DNA of 64,000 bases from an uncultured Bacteroidota bacterium (GCA_903837525.1 CAILUU010000026.1:30236-94235), one strand, 5' to 3'. Positions 1 to 9,744 are shown, counted from the stretch's first letter. Program-made: numbers and translations. Notes: generated by a model from the letters alone, not told the origin.

Positions 1-564
1 TCTTCCAATTTGGTCACTTACTACATTTATACTTTCCTTTTCGTTCATTAAACGTACCATTGTTTTTACAAAATTGTTACCAAACGACGAGTATACCCAA
101 GATGTTCTAATAACTAGGGTAAATGAATTGTTTTGTATTGCAGCCTCTTCTCCTTTTAATTTTGATGCACCATACACACCCAAAGGATTTGTTTTTTGTT
201 CTTCGGTAATAGGTGAAGTTGCCGTTCCGTCAAAAATATAATCTGTACTTATATGTATTAATTTGGTATGATACTTATAACAAAGTGTAGCTAAATTTGC
301 AACGCTCTTTTCATTAATTAAATACGTAAGTTCAATTTCAGTTTCGGCTTTATCAACAGCAGTGTAGGCAGCACAGTTTATACAAAAATCAATTTTGTTT
401 TGGTCAAAAAAACATTCAAGGGCTATAAAATCATTAATAGGTAAATCTTGTTTGCTCACAAAAATAAACGTAAAATCATCTTCGTATAAAGGGGCTATAG
501 CGCCAAACTCTTTTCCTAATTGTCCATTAGCTCCTGTAATTAAAATTGTTTTTTTATTTTCCAT
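1..564 (-). CDS. rfbD: dTDP-4-dehydrorhamnose reductase RfbD (partial, C-terminus beyond window)
   Basis: Reduces dTDP-4-keto-L-rhamnose to dTDP-L-rhamnose with NAD(P)H, the last step of rhamnose donor synthesis in the cytoplasm. The minus-strand frame opens with ATG at 564 and stays open for 188 codons to the window edge. Visible motifs are the Rossmann glycine motif GANGQLGKE at residues 9-17, the STDYIFDG segment and the YGASKLKGE segment with the catalytic Tyr-x-x-x-Lys of extended short-chain dehydrogenases. It starts 2 bases after the rfbC stop, so it is the next gene of the same operon. The family is usually about 285-300 residues, so roughly the last third is missing. Confidence 0.93.
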   Translation of the reverse strand, partial: MENKKTILITGANGQLGKEFGAIAPLYEDDFTFIFVSKQDLPINDFIALECFFDQNKIDFCINCAAYTAVDKAETEIELTYLINEKSVANLATLCYKYHTKLIHISTDYIFDGTATSPITEEQKTNPLGVYGASKLKGEEAAIQNNSFTLVIRTSWVYSSFGNNFVKTMVRLMNEKESINVVSDQIGR

Positions 565-566
565 TT

Positions 567-1127
567 TTATGGGTTGTACATAAAATTAGTTACGCAATCT
601 TCAAATGTAGGAAGTATCAAATCTTTTTCTGAAACAATAACTTTTTCTAAGGGTATTTGCCAATCAATATTTAAAGTAGCATCATTATATAAAATTCCAC
701 CCTCGCTTTGTTTGGTATAAAAATTATCGCATTTGTATAGTACCTCTGCTGTTTGGGATAAAACTGAATAGCCATGTGCAAAGCCTTGCGGCACTAATAA
801 TTGTTTTTTATTTTCGGCACTTAATTCAATGGTGAATACATTGCCAAAAGTGGGGGAGCCTTTGCGAATATCAACTACCACATCTAAAATAGTACCACTT
901 AATACTCGTACTAACTTTGTTTGTGCATAAGGGTTAAGTTGGTAATGTAGGCCACGTAATACACCATAACTACTTTTTGCTTGATTGTCTTGAGCAAATT
1001 TAAAGGTAACACCTTCTTTTAAGAATGTTTGTTCGTTATAACCTTCAAAGAAATAGCCTCTACTATCTTCAAATACAGTAGGCTCGTAAACTAATAAATT
1101 GGGTATGTACGTTTTTATAAATGCCAT
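567..1127 (-). CDS. rfbC: dTDP-4-dehydrorhamnose 3,5-epimerase RfbC
   Basis: Epimerises C3 and C5 of dTDP-4-keto-6-deoxyglucose, the step before RfbD. At 186 residues it has normal family length. The RGLHYQ motif (catalytic His region, about residues 58-63) and the PQGFAHGYSVLS segment of the cupin fold are visible. It lies 2 bases after the upstream epimerase gene and 2 bases before rfbD, which suggests translational coupling. RfbA and RfbB are not in the window and may lie beyond position 1. Confidence 0.95.
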   Translation of the reverse strand: MAFIKTYIPNLLVYEPTVFEDSRGYFFEGYNEQTFLKEGVTFKFAQDNQAKSSYGVLRGLHYQLNPYAQTKLVRVLSGTILDVVVDIRKGSPTFGNVFTIELSAENKKQLLVPQGFAHGYSVLSQTAEVLYKCDNFYTKQSEGGILYNDATLNIDWQIPLEKVIVSEKDLILPTFEDCVTNFMYNP

Positions 1128-1129
1128 TA

Positions 1130-2113
1130 TTAACTATATAAATTTTTAAAATACTTAATAGTTTCAATTAAACCGTCTTCAAATTTTTTAGTAGGTTTAT
1201 AGCCTAATAAGTCTTTTGCTAACGAGATATCTGCTAACGAATCTCTAATATCACCTGCTCTTGGTTCTCTGTAGGTTGCGGCAAAATCACTTTTTAATTG
1301 TTGCTGACAAATTTTATATAATTGGTTAACGGTAAATCGTTCTCCAATAGCAACATTATATGTTTTACCAAAGGCTGCTGTATTAGTAGTAAGCATTCCT
1401 CTTACATTTATTTGTACCGCATTTTCTACAAAAGTAAAATCTCTCGTTTGCTCACCATCTCCATTTATATAAACAGGTGTTTTATTTATTATCCCTTTTA
1501 CAAACAATGGAATAACTGCAGCATATGGTCCGTCAGGGTCTTGTCTTGGTCCAAAAATATTAAAGTATCTAAAACCCATTATTTTTAAACCATAAGCTTC
1601 AGAAAAAACTTTTGCATACAATTCGTTCGTACTTTTTGTAACGGCGTAAGGTGATAATGCATTACCAATTTTATCTTCTTGTTTTGGTAACGTTTGTTCA
1701 TCGCCATATACAGATGAAGACGAAGCGTACACCACTTGTTTTACTCCTTTATCAACGGCAGCTTTAAAAATATTTACGGTACCCGAAATATTTACTTCGC
1801 TAAAATACACAGGCTCTTTCATACTTCGTGGTACACTGCCTAATGCAGCTTGATGGCTAATAAAATCTATTCCTTCACAAGCTTGCAAACAAGTTTCAGT
1901 ATTGCGTATATCGGCTTCAATAAATTCAAACGCTGGGTATTGTTTTAATATAGATAAATTGCTTTCGAAACCATTTACTAAATTATCTAAAACTCTAACT
2001 TTTTTTGCCCCACTCTTTAAAAGATACTCAGCAATATGCCCACCAATAAAACCTGCCCCACCAGTTACTAAAAACCTGCTATTACTTAAATCCTGTATAT
2101 GAAAATTATCCAT
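1130..2113 (-). CDS. UDP-N-acetylglucosamine 4-epimerase-like protein (WbpP/TviC type)
   Basis: Extended short-chain dehydrogenase of 327 residues. It has the NAD motif GGAGFIGGH near residue 18, SSSSVYG and the catalytic YAVTK motif. The stretch FRYFNIFGPRQDP followed by INGDGEQTRDF resembles the WbpP/TviC branch, which interconverts UDP-GlcNAc and UDP-GalNAc. It sits directly downstream of a TviB/WbpO-type dehydrogenase, the same pairing as in Vi-antigen and Pseudomonas O6 loci. Together they could make UDP-GalNAcA. Substrate is inferred from family and neighbour; a UDP-glucuronate or UDP-glucose 4-epimerase remains possible. Confidence 0.82.
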   Translation of the reverse strand: MDNFHIQDLSNSRFLVTGGAGFIGGHIAEYLLKSGAKKVRVLDNLVNGFESNLSILKQYPAFEFIEADIRNTETCLQACEGIDFISHQAALGSVPRSMKEPVYFSEVNISGTVNIFKAAVDKGVKQVVYASSSSVYGDEQTLPKQEDKIGNALSPYAVTKSTNELYAKVFSEAYGLKIMGFRYFNIFGPRQDPDGPYAAVIPLFVKGIINKTPVYINGDGEQTRDFTFVENAVQINVRGMLTTNTAAFGKTYNVAIGERFTVNQLYKICQQQLKSDFAATYREPRAGDIRDSLADISLAKDLLGYKPTKKFEDGLIETIKYFKNLYS

Positions 2114-2137
2114 TATTAATTATTCAATTATTCATTA

Positions 2138-3424
2138 TTAAAGGCTCCAATATTTTCTACTGCTAATTTTATTTCTATAAATGCCTTTTAAATCAGCAAC
2201 CAATGCATGCTCCTTTGTGATAGAAACAAAATAAGTGTCATCTAACACTTTATAATCGTTGTGCGGTAAAGTAATAATAACTGCATCGTAATTATTTCCA
2301 ATAGTTGCTAATTCAAAACCATATTCACGTTTTAATTCGGCACTTTCGGCGTAGGGGTCTGCAATATCTACATTCAACGAAAAAGATTTTAATTCTTTTA
2401 CTACATCTGCAACTTTACTATTGCGAATGTCGCTTACGTTTTCTTTAAACGTAGCACCCATTATCAACACTTTAGCATCTTTTACATTTCCGTTATTTTG
2501 AATAATATGTTGCAATATCTTTTTTGCAACATAGCCAGCCATTCCGTCGTTAATATTTCGCCCTGCTAATATTATTTGGCTATCATATCCTAATTGATTC
2601 GATTTGTAGGTAAGATAATAAGGGTCAACACCAATACAATGCCCACCAACTAAACCGGGTTGAAATTTTAAAAAATTCCATTTTGTTCCGGCGGCTTCTA
2701 ACACTTCAAATGTGTTAATATTCATTTTATCAAAAATGATAGACAATTCATTCATTAAAGCAATATTCAAATCTCGTTGAGTATTTTCTATAATTTTTGC
2801 AGCTTCTGCTACTTTTATACTAGATGCTTTATGAACACCTGCTGTTACCACAAGTTCATAAACTTTTGCAATTTCATCTAAACTTTCTGTATCGCAACCG
2901 CTTACTACTTTTACAATTTTTGCAAGTGTATGTTCTTTATCTCCTGGGTTAATTCTTTCAGGAGAATAGCCTAATTTAAAATCGATTCTATTTTTTAAAC
3001 CACTTAATTTTTCAATAATGGGCAAACAATCTTCCTCTGTACAACCAGGATAAACCGTACTTTCAAACACCACATAATCTCCTTTTTTAATTACTTTACC
3101 TATTGTTTCACTAGCCTTTTGTATAGGAACTAAATCTGGTACATTATGTTCATCAACAGGAGTAGGTACTGCTACAATAAAAAAATTAGCTAGTTTTAAT
3201 ACGTCTAATTCATCGGTAAATTCTATGGCACAACCATCAAATGCGCTGCTTTCTAATTCTTGGCTTGGGTCTATTTTATTACGCATCATATTTATCCGTT
3301 TTGCGTTAATATCAAAACCAATAACGTTAATTTTTTTTGCAAATTCAAGGGCAATAGGTAAACCCACATACCCTAATCCTATTACGGCTAATTTTTTTTC
3401 TTTAATTATAAGCGATTGATACAT
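2138..3424 (-). CDS. UDP-N-acetyl-hexosamine 6-dehydrogenase (TviB/WbpO type)
   Basis: Member of the UDP-glucose/GDP-mannose dehydrogenase family, 428 residues. The N-terminal Rossmann motif GLGYVGLPIA is near residue 17. The catalytic cysteine lies in GLVGGHCIGVDPYYL in the middle domain, and a C-terminal UDP-binding domain follows. The sequence SPERINPGDKEHTL is typical of the TviB/WbpO/VipA group that oxidises UDP-GlcNAc or UDP-GalNAc to the uronic acid. It differs clearly from the Ugd encoded two genes upstream, so two different uronic acids are expected. Which hexosamine is used cannot be read from sequence alone. Confidence 0.85.
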   Translation of the reverse strand: MYQSLIIKEKKLAVIGLGYVGLPIALEFAKKINVIGFDINAKRINMMRNKIDPSQELESSAFDGCAIEFTDELDVLKLANFFIVAVPTPVDEHNVPDLVPIQKASETIGKVIKKGDYVVFESTVYPGCTEEDCLPIIEKLSGLKNRIDFKLGYSPERINPGDKEHTLAKIVKVVSGCDTESLDEIAKVYELVVTAGVHKASSIKVAEAAKIIENTQRDLNIALMNELSIIFDKMNINTFEVLEAAGTKWNFLKFQPGLVGGHCIGVDPYYLTYKSNQLGYDSQIILAGRNINDGMAGYVAKKILQHIIQNNGNVKDAKVLIMGATFKENVSDIRNSKVADVVKELKSFSLNVDIADPYAESAELKREYGFELATIGNNYDAVIITLPHNDYKVLDDTYFVSITKEHALVADLKGIYRNKISSRKYWSL

Positions 3425-3459
3425 GCTGGTTGTTAAAAATTATTAATGGGTACTTAAAA

Positions 3460-4440
3460 TTATTTTTTACTTTCAAATTCTTTAGGCAGTTTATATAATT
3501 CTTCTTTGGATAAGTTTTTAAAATAGTCGTAAGTAATTTTTAAACCTGTGGTTCTATTCACTTTTGGCTGCCAGTTTAATAATTCTTTTGCTTTACTAAT
3601 ATCTGGTTGCCGTTGTTTTGGATCATCTTTTGGTAATTCTTTATAAATAATCTTTTGGGTTGTACCTGTTAGTTTAATAATTTCTTCTGCAAAATCTTTT
3701 AAACTAATTTCATCTGGGTTGCCAATATTTACTGGCTCTGAATAGTTGCTCATTAAAAGTTTGTAAATACCTTCAACTAAATCCTCTACATAACAAAAAC
3801 TTCTGGTTTGGCTACCATCCCCAAACACTGTTAAATCTTCGCCACGTAAAGCCTGCCCAATAAATGCTGGTAAAGCTCTGCCATCATTCAACCGCATGCG
3901 TGGGCCATAGGTATTAAATATTCTAACAATCCTGGTTTCTACATTATGAAAGGTGTGGTAGGCCATGGTAATAGCTTCTTGAAAACGCTTTGCTTCATCG
4001 TACACACCTCTTGGCCCAACTGGGTTTACATTACCCCAATACTCTTCAGTTTGAGGATGAACTAATGGGTCTCCATAAACTTCACTAGTACTTGCAACTA
4101 ATATTCTTGCTTTTTTGGCAAGTGCTAAGCCCAAACAATTATGTGTACCTAATGATCCTACTTTTAAGGTTTGTATTGGAATTTTTAAATAATCAATTGG
4201 GCTAGCGGGTGATGCAAAATGTAAAATATAATCTAACTCTCCAGATACATAAATATATTTAGAAACATCATGATGATAAAACGAAAAATTTGGCAAAGGT
4301 AATAAATGCTCAATGTTTTTCATATCACCCGTAATTAGATTATCCATACCAATTACATCAAAATCCTCTTTGACAAACCTATCGCAAAGATGACTACCTA
4401 AAAAACCTGCTGCACCTGTTATTAATACTTTTTTTGCCAC
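3460..4440 (-). CDS. UDP-glucuronate decarboxylase (UDP-xylose synthase)
   Basis: Converts UDP-glucuronate to UDP-xylose with tightly bound NAD. The 326-residue protein has GAAGFLGSH at residues 8-16 and the family signature [20 protein letters not shown]. The catalytic Tyr-x-x-x-Lys is in [12 protein letters not shown], and [10 protein letters not shown] follows. It lies 36 bases after ugd, which makes its substrate, so the pair forms a UDP-Glc to UDP-GlcA to UDP-Xyl branch. Start at ATG 4440. Confidence 0.93.
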   Translation of the reverse strand: MAKKVLITGAAGFLGSHLCDRFVKEDFDVIGMDNLITGDMKNIEHLLPLPNFSFYHHDVSKYIYVSGELDYILHFASPASPIDYLKIPIQTLKVGSLGTHNCLGLALAKKARILVASTSEVYGDPLVHPQTEEYWGNVNPVGPRGVYDEAKRFQEAITMAYHTFHNVETRIVRIFNTYGPRMRLNDGRALPAFIGQALRGEDLTVFGDGSQTRSFCYVEDLVEGIYKLLMSNYSEPVNIGNPDEISLKDFAEEIIKLTGTTQKIIYKELPKDDPKQRQPDISKAKELLNWQPKVNRTTGLKITYDYFKNLSKEELYKLPKEFESKK

Positions 4441-4476
4441 TATTATTTTTTTATTATATAAACTAGTTCCTACACT

Positions 4477-5808
4477 TTATTTACGCTTAATTACCTTTCT
4501 TCCAACACTTTCGTAATGATACCCCATTTCTTCCATTTGAGTTAAATCAAAAACATTTCTGCCATCAAAAATTATTTTAGTTTTTAATAGTGAATTTATT
4601 TTATCAAAATCGGGAGTTCTAAAAACACTCCATTCAGTTGCAATAATTAATGCGTCAGCATTTTGTAATGCATCATACTGATTTTCGGAAAATGTTACTT
4701 TTTTGCCCTGCTCCGTTTCTTTTAAATTATTCATTGCTTCAGGGTCAAATGCAGTAATTGAAGCTCCTGCAGCAATTAAAGCATCTATCAAATACAAAGC
4801 AGGTGCTTCTCTAATATCATCCGTATTTGGTTTAAAAGCCAAGCCCCATAAGGCAAAATGTTTGCCGGTTAAATCGCCTTTAAAATATTTATTTATTTTA
4901 GGAAGAAGATGTAATCTTTGTATTTCATTTACATCCATCACTGCATCCAATAATTTAAACGTATAATTTACTTCGGTAGATGATTTTGCTAACGCTTGTA
5001 CATCTTTTGGAAAACAGCTGCCTCCATAGCCAATGCCCGGGAATAAAAAACGTTTTCCAATACGTTCATCACTTCCAATTCCTTTTCTTACCATATCAAC
5101 ATCGGCACCTAACAATTCACACAAGATTGCAATCTCATTCATGAACGTTATTTTGGTTGCTAAAAAAGAATTTGCAGCATACTTAGTTAGTTCAGCACTT
5201 TTTTCATCCATAAATATTATTGGGTTGCCTTGGCGTACAAATGGTGCATACAAATCGTTCATTATTTTTTTTGCTCTGTCATTGCTTGTACCAATTACAA
5301 CTCTATCAGGTTTCATAAAATCATCTACGGCTACACCTTCACGCAAGAACTCTGGGTTACTTACTACACTAAAAGAATTTTCATTACCTCCATTAGCTAA
5401 AATTGCAGCTTTAACTTTATCTGCAGTGCCAACAGGTACTGTACTTTTATCAATAATTACTTTAAAATCATCTTTACGTACTAGGCTGCCTAAATTGTTG
5501 GCAACACCCAAAATATATTTTAAATCGGCACTACCATCTTCCCCTGGAGGTGTTGGTAATGCTAAAAATATAATTTGTGCATCTTTTATTCCATCTTCTA
5601 ACGAAGTTGTAAACGTTAGTCTGCCTTCTTTTTGGTTACGTAAAAATAATTTTTCTAACCCGGGTTCGTAAATGGTGATTTGTCCATTATTTAATTTGTC
5701 TATTATTGCAGTATTAATATCTACACAAGTAACCTTGTTACCTGTTTCTGCAAAACAAGTGCCTGTTACCAATCCTACATATCCCGTTCCTACAACTGCA
5801 ATCTTCAT
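4477..5808 (-). CDS. ugd: UDP-glucose 6-dehydrogenase
   Basis: Oxidises UDP-glucose to UDP-glucuronate using 2 NAD. It has 443 residues with VGTGYVGLVTG at the start, the STVPVGT motif, the catalytic cysteine in GYGGSCFPKD and a C-terminal domain with GLAFKPNTDDIREAP. It begins one base after the aminotransferase stop codon, so the two are probably translated together. The product feeds the decarboxylase downstream. Confidence 0.95.
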   Translation of the reverse strand: MKIAVVGTGYVGLVTGTCFAETGNKVTCVDINTAIIDKLNNGQITIYEPGLEKLFLRNQKEGRLTFTTSLEDGIKDAQIIFLALPTPPGEDGSADLKYILGVANNLGSLVRKDDFKVIIDKSTVPVGTADKVKAAILANGGNENSFSVVSNPEFLREGVAVDDFMKPDRVVIGTSNDRAKKIMNDLYAPFVRQGNPIIFMDEKSAELTKYAANSFLATKITFMNEIAILCELLGADVDMVRKGIGSDERIGKRFLFPGIGYGGSCFPKDVQALAKSSTEVNYTFKLLDAVMDVNEIQRLHLLPKINKYFKGDLTGKHFALWGLAFKPNTDDIREAPALYLIDALIAAGASITAFDPEAMNNLKETEQGKKVTFSENQYDALQNADALIIATEWSVFRTPDFDKINSLLKTKIIFDGRNVFDLTQMEEMGYHYESVGRKVIKRK

Positions 5809-5809
5809 A

Positions 5810-6940
5810 TTATTTATTTATAAATTCTAAAACTTTAGTAGTAATAAATGTTTGTTGTTCTTCATCTAATTCTGTATGTATGGGTAAGCTAATAACACAG
5901 TCCGTTAGTAAGTCCGTTATGGGTAAATTAAAATTACTACCACCAAATGCATCAAACATTTTTTGTTTGTGTGCAGGCACAGGATAATAAATCATATTAG
6001 GTACTCCATTATCTGTTAAATACTGCGAAAGTTCGTCTCTATTTACATTCGTTAATTGTAAGGTATATTGATGAAATACATGTTGTTGATTAGCGGCTCT
6101 AAAAGGGGTAGTTATTTTTTCGTTGTTTGCAAATGCAGCATCATAAAAATCTGCTGCCTTTCTTCTTGCTAAAATATAATTATCTAAGCGCCTTAATTTA
6201 ATAGTTAAAACAGCAGCTTGTACAGCATCTAATCTACTATTGCACCCAACCACATCATGGTAGTAACGTTTACTTTGCCCATGGCTAGCAATCATTCTTA
6301 GTTTATTAGCTAACTCATCATCATCGGTAAACATTGCTCCTCCATCTCCAAAAGCACCCAAATTTTTACTGGGATAAAAAGAAGTGCAGCCTATGTGCCC
6401 AATAGTTCCTGTTTTTTTTGATGTACCATCTGTAAATGTATACGTACAGCCAATACCTTGTGCATTATCTTCAATAACAAATAAGTTATGCTTTGTTGCT
6501 ATTGCCATAATTTTTTCCATATCAGCAGCATGGCCGTATAAGTGAACAGGTATAATTGCTTTTGTTTTTGGCGTAATGGCTTTTTCAATGGCCTCAGGGT
6601 CTAAACAAAATGTTTGTTTATTTACTTCTACAAAAATAGGTTTTATGTTTAATAATGCGGCAACCTCCACAGTTGCTATGTACGTAAACGATGGAGTAAT
6701 AACTTCGTCGCCTGGTTGTAAACCTAAGGCCATCATAGCTATTTGTAAGGCATCGGTACCATTTGCACAAGGAATACAATGTTTACTTTTATGGTAATCT
6801 GCTAAGTCTGTTGCAAAATCATTGACAACCTTTCCGCCAATAAACATAGAGCTTTCTAAAACACCAATAACTGCGGCATCTACTTCTGTTTTTATTTTTT
6901 GATACTGAGTTTTGGTATCAACCATTTGCAATGGTTTCAT
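5810..6940 (-). CDS. DegT/DnrJ/EryC1/StrS family sugar aminotransferase
   Basis: PLP-dependent transaminase acting on nucleotide-linked ketosugars, 376 residues. The PLP lysine lies in SFYPSKNLGAFGDGG, with the nucleotide-sugar end motif GCNSRLDAVQAAVL after it. ASHGQSKRYYHDVVG resembles the WbpE/WlbC branch, which makes 3-amino-GlcNAcA from the 3-keto sugar. It is the first gene of the polysaccharide operon, with a promoter box 20 bases upstream. The 3-oxidase and N-acetyltransferase that would complete a WbpE pathway are not visible here, so the exact sugar is open. Confidence 0.88.
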   Translation of the reverse strand: MKPLQMVDTKTQYQKIKTEVDAAVIGVLESSMFIGGKVVNDFATDLADYHKSKHCIPCANGTDALQIAMMALGLQPGDEVITPSFTYIATVEVAALLNIKPIFVEVNKQTFCLDPEAIEKAITPKTKAIIPVHLYGHAADMEKIMAIATKHNLFVIEDNAQGIGCTYTFTDGTSKKTGTIGHIGCTSFYPSKNLGAFGDGGAMFTDDDELANKLRMIASHGQSKRYYHDVVGCNSRLDAVQAAVLTIKLRRLDNYILARRKAADFYDAAFANNEKITTPFRAANQQHVFHQYTLQLTNVNRDELSQYLTDNGVPNMIYYPVPAHKQKMFDAFGGSNFNLPITDLLTDCVISLPIHTELDEEQQTFITTKVLEFINK

Positions 6941-6959
6941 ATGTAATTTTTAATGTGTG

Positions 6960-6967
6960 CAAAGATA
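6960..6967 (-). promoter_or_regulatory. Bacteroidota -7 promoter box for the sugar-nucleotide operon
   Basis: Read on the minus strand the box is TATCTTTG, a perfect TAnnTTTG match, 20 bases upstream of the aminotransferase ATG. No good -33 TTTG is seen at the usual 19-21 base spacing. The expected transcript start leaves a short leader of about 13 bases. Confidence 0.6.
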
Positions 6968-7009
6968 CGGTTTAGTGCCTAAAATATAAAGGCAGCAAAA
7001 CGAATTGAT

Positions 7010-8314
7010 TTGCCAAATAATACTTTGTATTTTAGTGTAAAAATTAACAGCTTGAATTTATTCTTTTACAATCTTTTTTTAGTGGGGTACACTTTTGGTA
7101 TTCAATTAGCTTCGTTATGGAATGGTAAAGCAAAAAAATGGGTACTGGGGAGAAGAAGGTTAATGTATAATGTACGAAGTACGATGGAAAAAATTAACCA
7201 CTCACCAATTATTTGGATGCATTGCGCAAGTGTTGGCGAGTTTGAACAAGGAAGACCAATTATCGAAAAACTAAAAGCTGAAAATAAAAACCTGACGATT
7301 GTTTTAACTTTTTTTTCGCCTAGTGGGTTCGAAGCTTGTAAAAACTATAAAGAAGCAGATGCCATTTTTTATTTACCTATGGATGGTAAAAAAAACGCTC
7401 AACAATTTTTAGATGCTTTACAACCTACTGTAGTTCTTTGGATAAAATATGAGTTTTGGTATTATTATTTACAAGCATTAAAGAATAGAAAAATTCCAAC
7501 TATTTTAGTATCAGGAACATTTAGAGATAACCAACCTTTTTTTAAGTGGTATGGAAGTTTTTGGCAGCAAATGTTGCACTGCTTTTCATTTTTATTTTTG
7601 CAAAATGAGGAAGGGAAAGAGTTATTATCCTCCTTCCAACTAAACAATAAGTTAGTAGTAAATGGAGATACTCGTTTTGACAGAGTTTGTGCAGTTGCCG
7701 ACAACTTTACCTCGTTACCTTTAATTGAAAAATTTTGTGGAGATAGTAAAGTTTTTATTGCTGGTAGCACTTGGGAAGAAGATGAAGAGAAGTTAATACA
7801 TTATGTAAAAAAACATCCTCACATAAAATTTATTATTGTACCACATGAGGTAGATGAACAAAATATAAAAGATGTACAGAAAGAATTTCAACATTCAATT
7901 TTGTACTCACAACTTTCAACTGCCAATATTCAACATTCACCCTCCAATTGTCTTATTATTGATACAATAGGAATACTTAGTAGGTTGTATTACTATGCCG
8001 ATGTAACATACGTTGGTGGAGGATTTGGAAGCGATGGTGTGCACAATGTATTAGAGCCAGCAGTATATAGAAAACCAGTTTTATTTGGCCCAGTTTATCA
8101 AAAATATATAGAGGCTGTTGATTTAATTAAATGTGGCGCAGCAATAACAATTATAGATGCGTTACACCTTGAAAAGTTGTTAGATAATTTATTTTTAAAT
8201 GAAAATGAAAGGGAAAAAATGGGCATTTCAGCACAAAAATATGTAGAAGAAAATAAGGGGGCTACAGAAAAAATTGTAAACTATATTTACGAAAATCGTC
8301 TTTTAATTAATTGA
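7010..8314 (+). CDS. waaA: 3-deoxy-D-manno-octulosonic acid (Kdo) transferase
   Basis: GT30 glycosyltransferase that adds Kdo from CMP-Kdo to lipid A precursor at the inner membrane. About 434 residues in GT-B fold. A short N-terminal hydrophobic anchor (FFYNLFLVGYTFGIQL) is followed by CASVGEFEQGRP with the catalytic Glu. The C-terminal nucleotide site includes YVGGGFGSDGVHNVLEPA. The frame has no ATG before residue 52, which would remove the anchor, so a TTG start is likely. TTG 7010 is used here, but TTG at 7052, just before the anchor, fits the E. coli start better. Its 3' end overlaps the convergent gene by 28 bases. Confidence 0.9.
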   Translation: MPNNTLYFSVKINSLNLFFYNLFLVGYTFGIQLASLWNGKAKKWVLGRRRLMYNVRSTMEKINHSPIIWMHCASVGEFEQGRPIIEKLKAENKNLTIVLTFFSPSGFEACKNYKEADAIFYLPMDGKKNAQQFLDALQPTVVLWIKYEFWYYYLQALKNRKIPTILVSGTFRDNQPFFKWYGSFWQQMLHCFSFLFLQNEEGKELLSSFQLNNKLVVNGDTRFDRVCAVADNFTSLPLIEKFCGDSKVFIAGSTWEEDEEKLIHYVKKHPHIKFIIVPHEVDEQNIKDVQKEFQHSILYSQLSTANIQHSPSNCLIIDTIGILSRLYYYADVTYVGGGFGSDGVHNVLEPAVYRKPVLFGPVYQKYIEAVDLIKCGAAITIIDALHLEKLLDNLFLNENEREKMGISAQKYVEENKGATEKIVNYIYENRLLIN

Positions 8315-9006
8315 TTAAATTGTTGCACCACTTCTAATTTATCATTCCAGCCAATTTTAGTTTTCAATTCTCTTTGTATCCAATATTCTGCCTCTGCTAA
8401 AATGCTAAAACCATTAATGGTTTTTATACTACGTTCGTACATTGCCTCATCTCCTCTAAACAACTCGTTAATAAATAAAAATCGGTCATTAATGCCTATT
8501 GCTTTTTTTAATTCTCTAATGGGAACTTCAGTTAAGGTATCACCTAAATCTATTTTAGCTTGTTTTAATTTATCATTAACTGATGGGGTAGATGTAATTT
8601 GTTCGTTTATTTCTTTTTTAGTTTCAATAAAAGTTGGTTGTATTGTTTCTGTATCTTCTTCAAAAATAAGTTGTGGTTTATTTTTAACACTTATTTGCTG
8701 AAACGTTTCTGCATTTCGTTTTATTTCTTCTAGTTCAGCCTCAATTTCTGCTTCATCTACTTGTAAAATTTCAATCGTTTTTTCAGGTTCTACGATTACT
8801 AACAACTCTTCTTTTTTTACTGTAAAATCCTTATTATTAGGTAAGATGGATATGCTAATATTTCCAAAACTATTTGTATTAGTTAGGTTTTGTAAATGGT
8901 GCAGCTCTGCCTGTAACATTTGTGTAGCCAATAAAAGTTGCTCTGCCGAAGCACCTTCGGCAAATAAATCATTTATTTTTTTTAGGAGTGTCTCCACTCT
9001 TTCCAT
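8287..9006 (-). CDS. Conserved hypothetical protein with C-terminal helical domain
   Basis: Protein of 239 residues with no signal peptide or membrane segment. It has an N-terminal helical stretch (residues 1-45), a long acidic, low-complexity middle (about 60-145) and a compact C-terminal region (about 155-239) with PIRELKKAIGINDRFLFINE and AEAEYWIQREL. The C-terminal part looks like the conserved helical domain found in many Bacteroidota hypothetical proteins, but I cannot name a function. It converges on waaA with a 28-base overlap and is divergent from tdk. Confidence 0.8.
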   Translation of the reverse strand: MERVETLLKKINDLFAEGASAEQLLLATQMLQAELHHLQNLTNTNSFGNISISILPNNKDFTVKKEELLVIVEPEKTIEILQVDEAEIEAELEEIKRNAETFQQISVKNKPQLIFEEDTETIQPTFIETKKEINEQITSTPSVNDKLKQAKIDLGDTLTEVPIRELKKAIGINDRFLFINELFRGDEAMYERSIKTINGFSILAEAEYWIQRELKTKIGWNDKLEVVQQFNQLIKRRFS

Positions 9007-9015
9007 GATAAAGTA

Positions 9016-9023
9016 TATTTTTG
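9016..9023 (+). promoter_or_regulatory. Candidate -7 box for tdk
   Basis: TATTTTTG matches TAnnTTTG and lies 68 bases upstream of the tdk ATG in the divergent intergenic space. No clear -33 element, and the surroundings are AT-rich, so a chance match is possible. Confidence 0.4.
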
Positions 9024-9091
9024 ATGTCCTAAATAGTAAGAAAGTTAAATTATTACGTAAGTTACAAACTCAATTTAAAATAATAATATAA

Positions 9092-9661
9092 ATGTTTATA
9101 GAACCTAACTTAAAAGGCGAACGCAGGGGGTGGATAGAAGTTATTTGTGGAAGTATGTTTAGTGGAAAAACCGAAGAATTAATTCGTAGACTAAAAAGAG
9201 TAAAAATTGCTAATTTAAAAGTAGAAATATTTAAACCTAGTATAGACGTTCGTTACGACGAAACAAAAATTGTAAGCCACGACACCAACGCTATTTTATC
9301 AACCCCAGTAGATAGTTCTCAATCTATTTTATTATTAGCCGAAGGAGTAGATGTTGTAGGTATTGATGAAGCTCAATTTTTTGATGCCGACATTGGAAAT
9401 GTGTGTGAACAATTGGCTATGAAAGGGATACGAGTAATTGTTGCTGGGTTAGATATGGATTATTTAGGTAACCCCTTTGGACAAATGCCTAATTTATTGG
9501 CAAAAGCTGATTACATCACAAAACTTCACGCTATATGTATGCAATGTGGCAATATTGCCAATATTAGCTACAGAAAAAAAGCCGAAGGTCCACAAGTACT
9601 TTTAGGCGAAAAAGATATTTATGAACCAAGATGCAGGCATTGTGCTGGCATAAATAGCTAA
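9092..9661 (+). CDS. tdk: Thymidine kinase (type II)
   Basis: Phosphorylates thymidine to dTMP in the salvage pathway. Length 189 residues. It has the Walker [15 protein letters not shown] near residue 20, the Walker B-like GIDEAQFFD, the lasso segment, and zinc-binding cysteine pairs CMQC and CRHC near the C-terminus. It stands alone between a divergent hypothetical and the ribosomal operon; in many Bacteroidota secE and nusG would occupy this position before rplK. Confidence 0.96.
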   Translation: MFIEPNLKGERRGWIEVICGSMFSGKTEELIRRLKRVKIANLKVEIFKPSIDVRYDETKIVSHDTNAILSTPVDSSQSILLLAEGVDVVGIDEAQFFDADIGNVCEQLAMKGIRVIVAGLDMDYLGNPFGQMPNLLAKADYITKLHAICMQCGNIANISYRKKAEGPQVLLGEKDIYEPRCRHCAGINS

Positions 9662-9729
9662 AAACAAGTGACTTATATAAATTAGTAAAATTATTCATTA
9701 TTCAATTACATAGTTTTAAAATATTCACT

Positions 9730-9737
9730 TACCTTTG
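9730..9737 (+). promoter_or_regulatory. Promoter -7 box of the rplKAJL operon
   Basis: TACCTTTG is a perfect Bacteroidota -7 box, followed by GCCGCCC, the same context as the rpoB promoter. It lies 118 bases upstream of the rplK ATG, leaving a long leader. Confidence 0.75.
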
Positions 9738-9744
9738 CCGCCCA

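Noticed and set aside
5033..5671. 212-residue plus-strand frame inside ugd
   Set aside because: Shadow of ugd on the opposite strand; no family likeness and no ribosome site.
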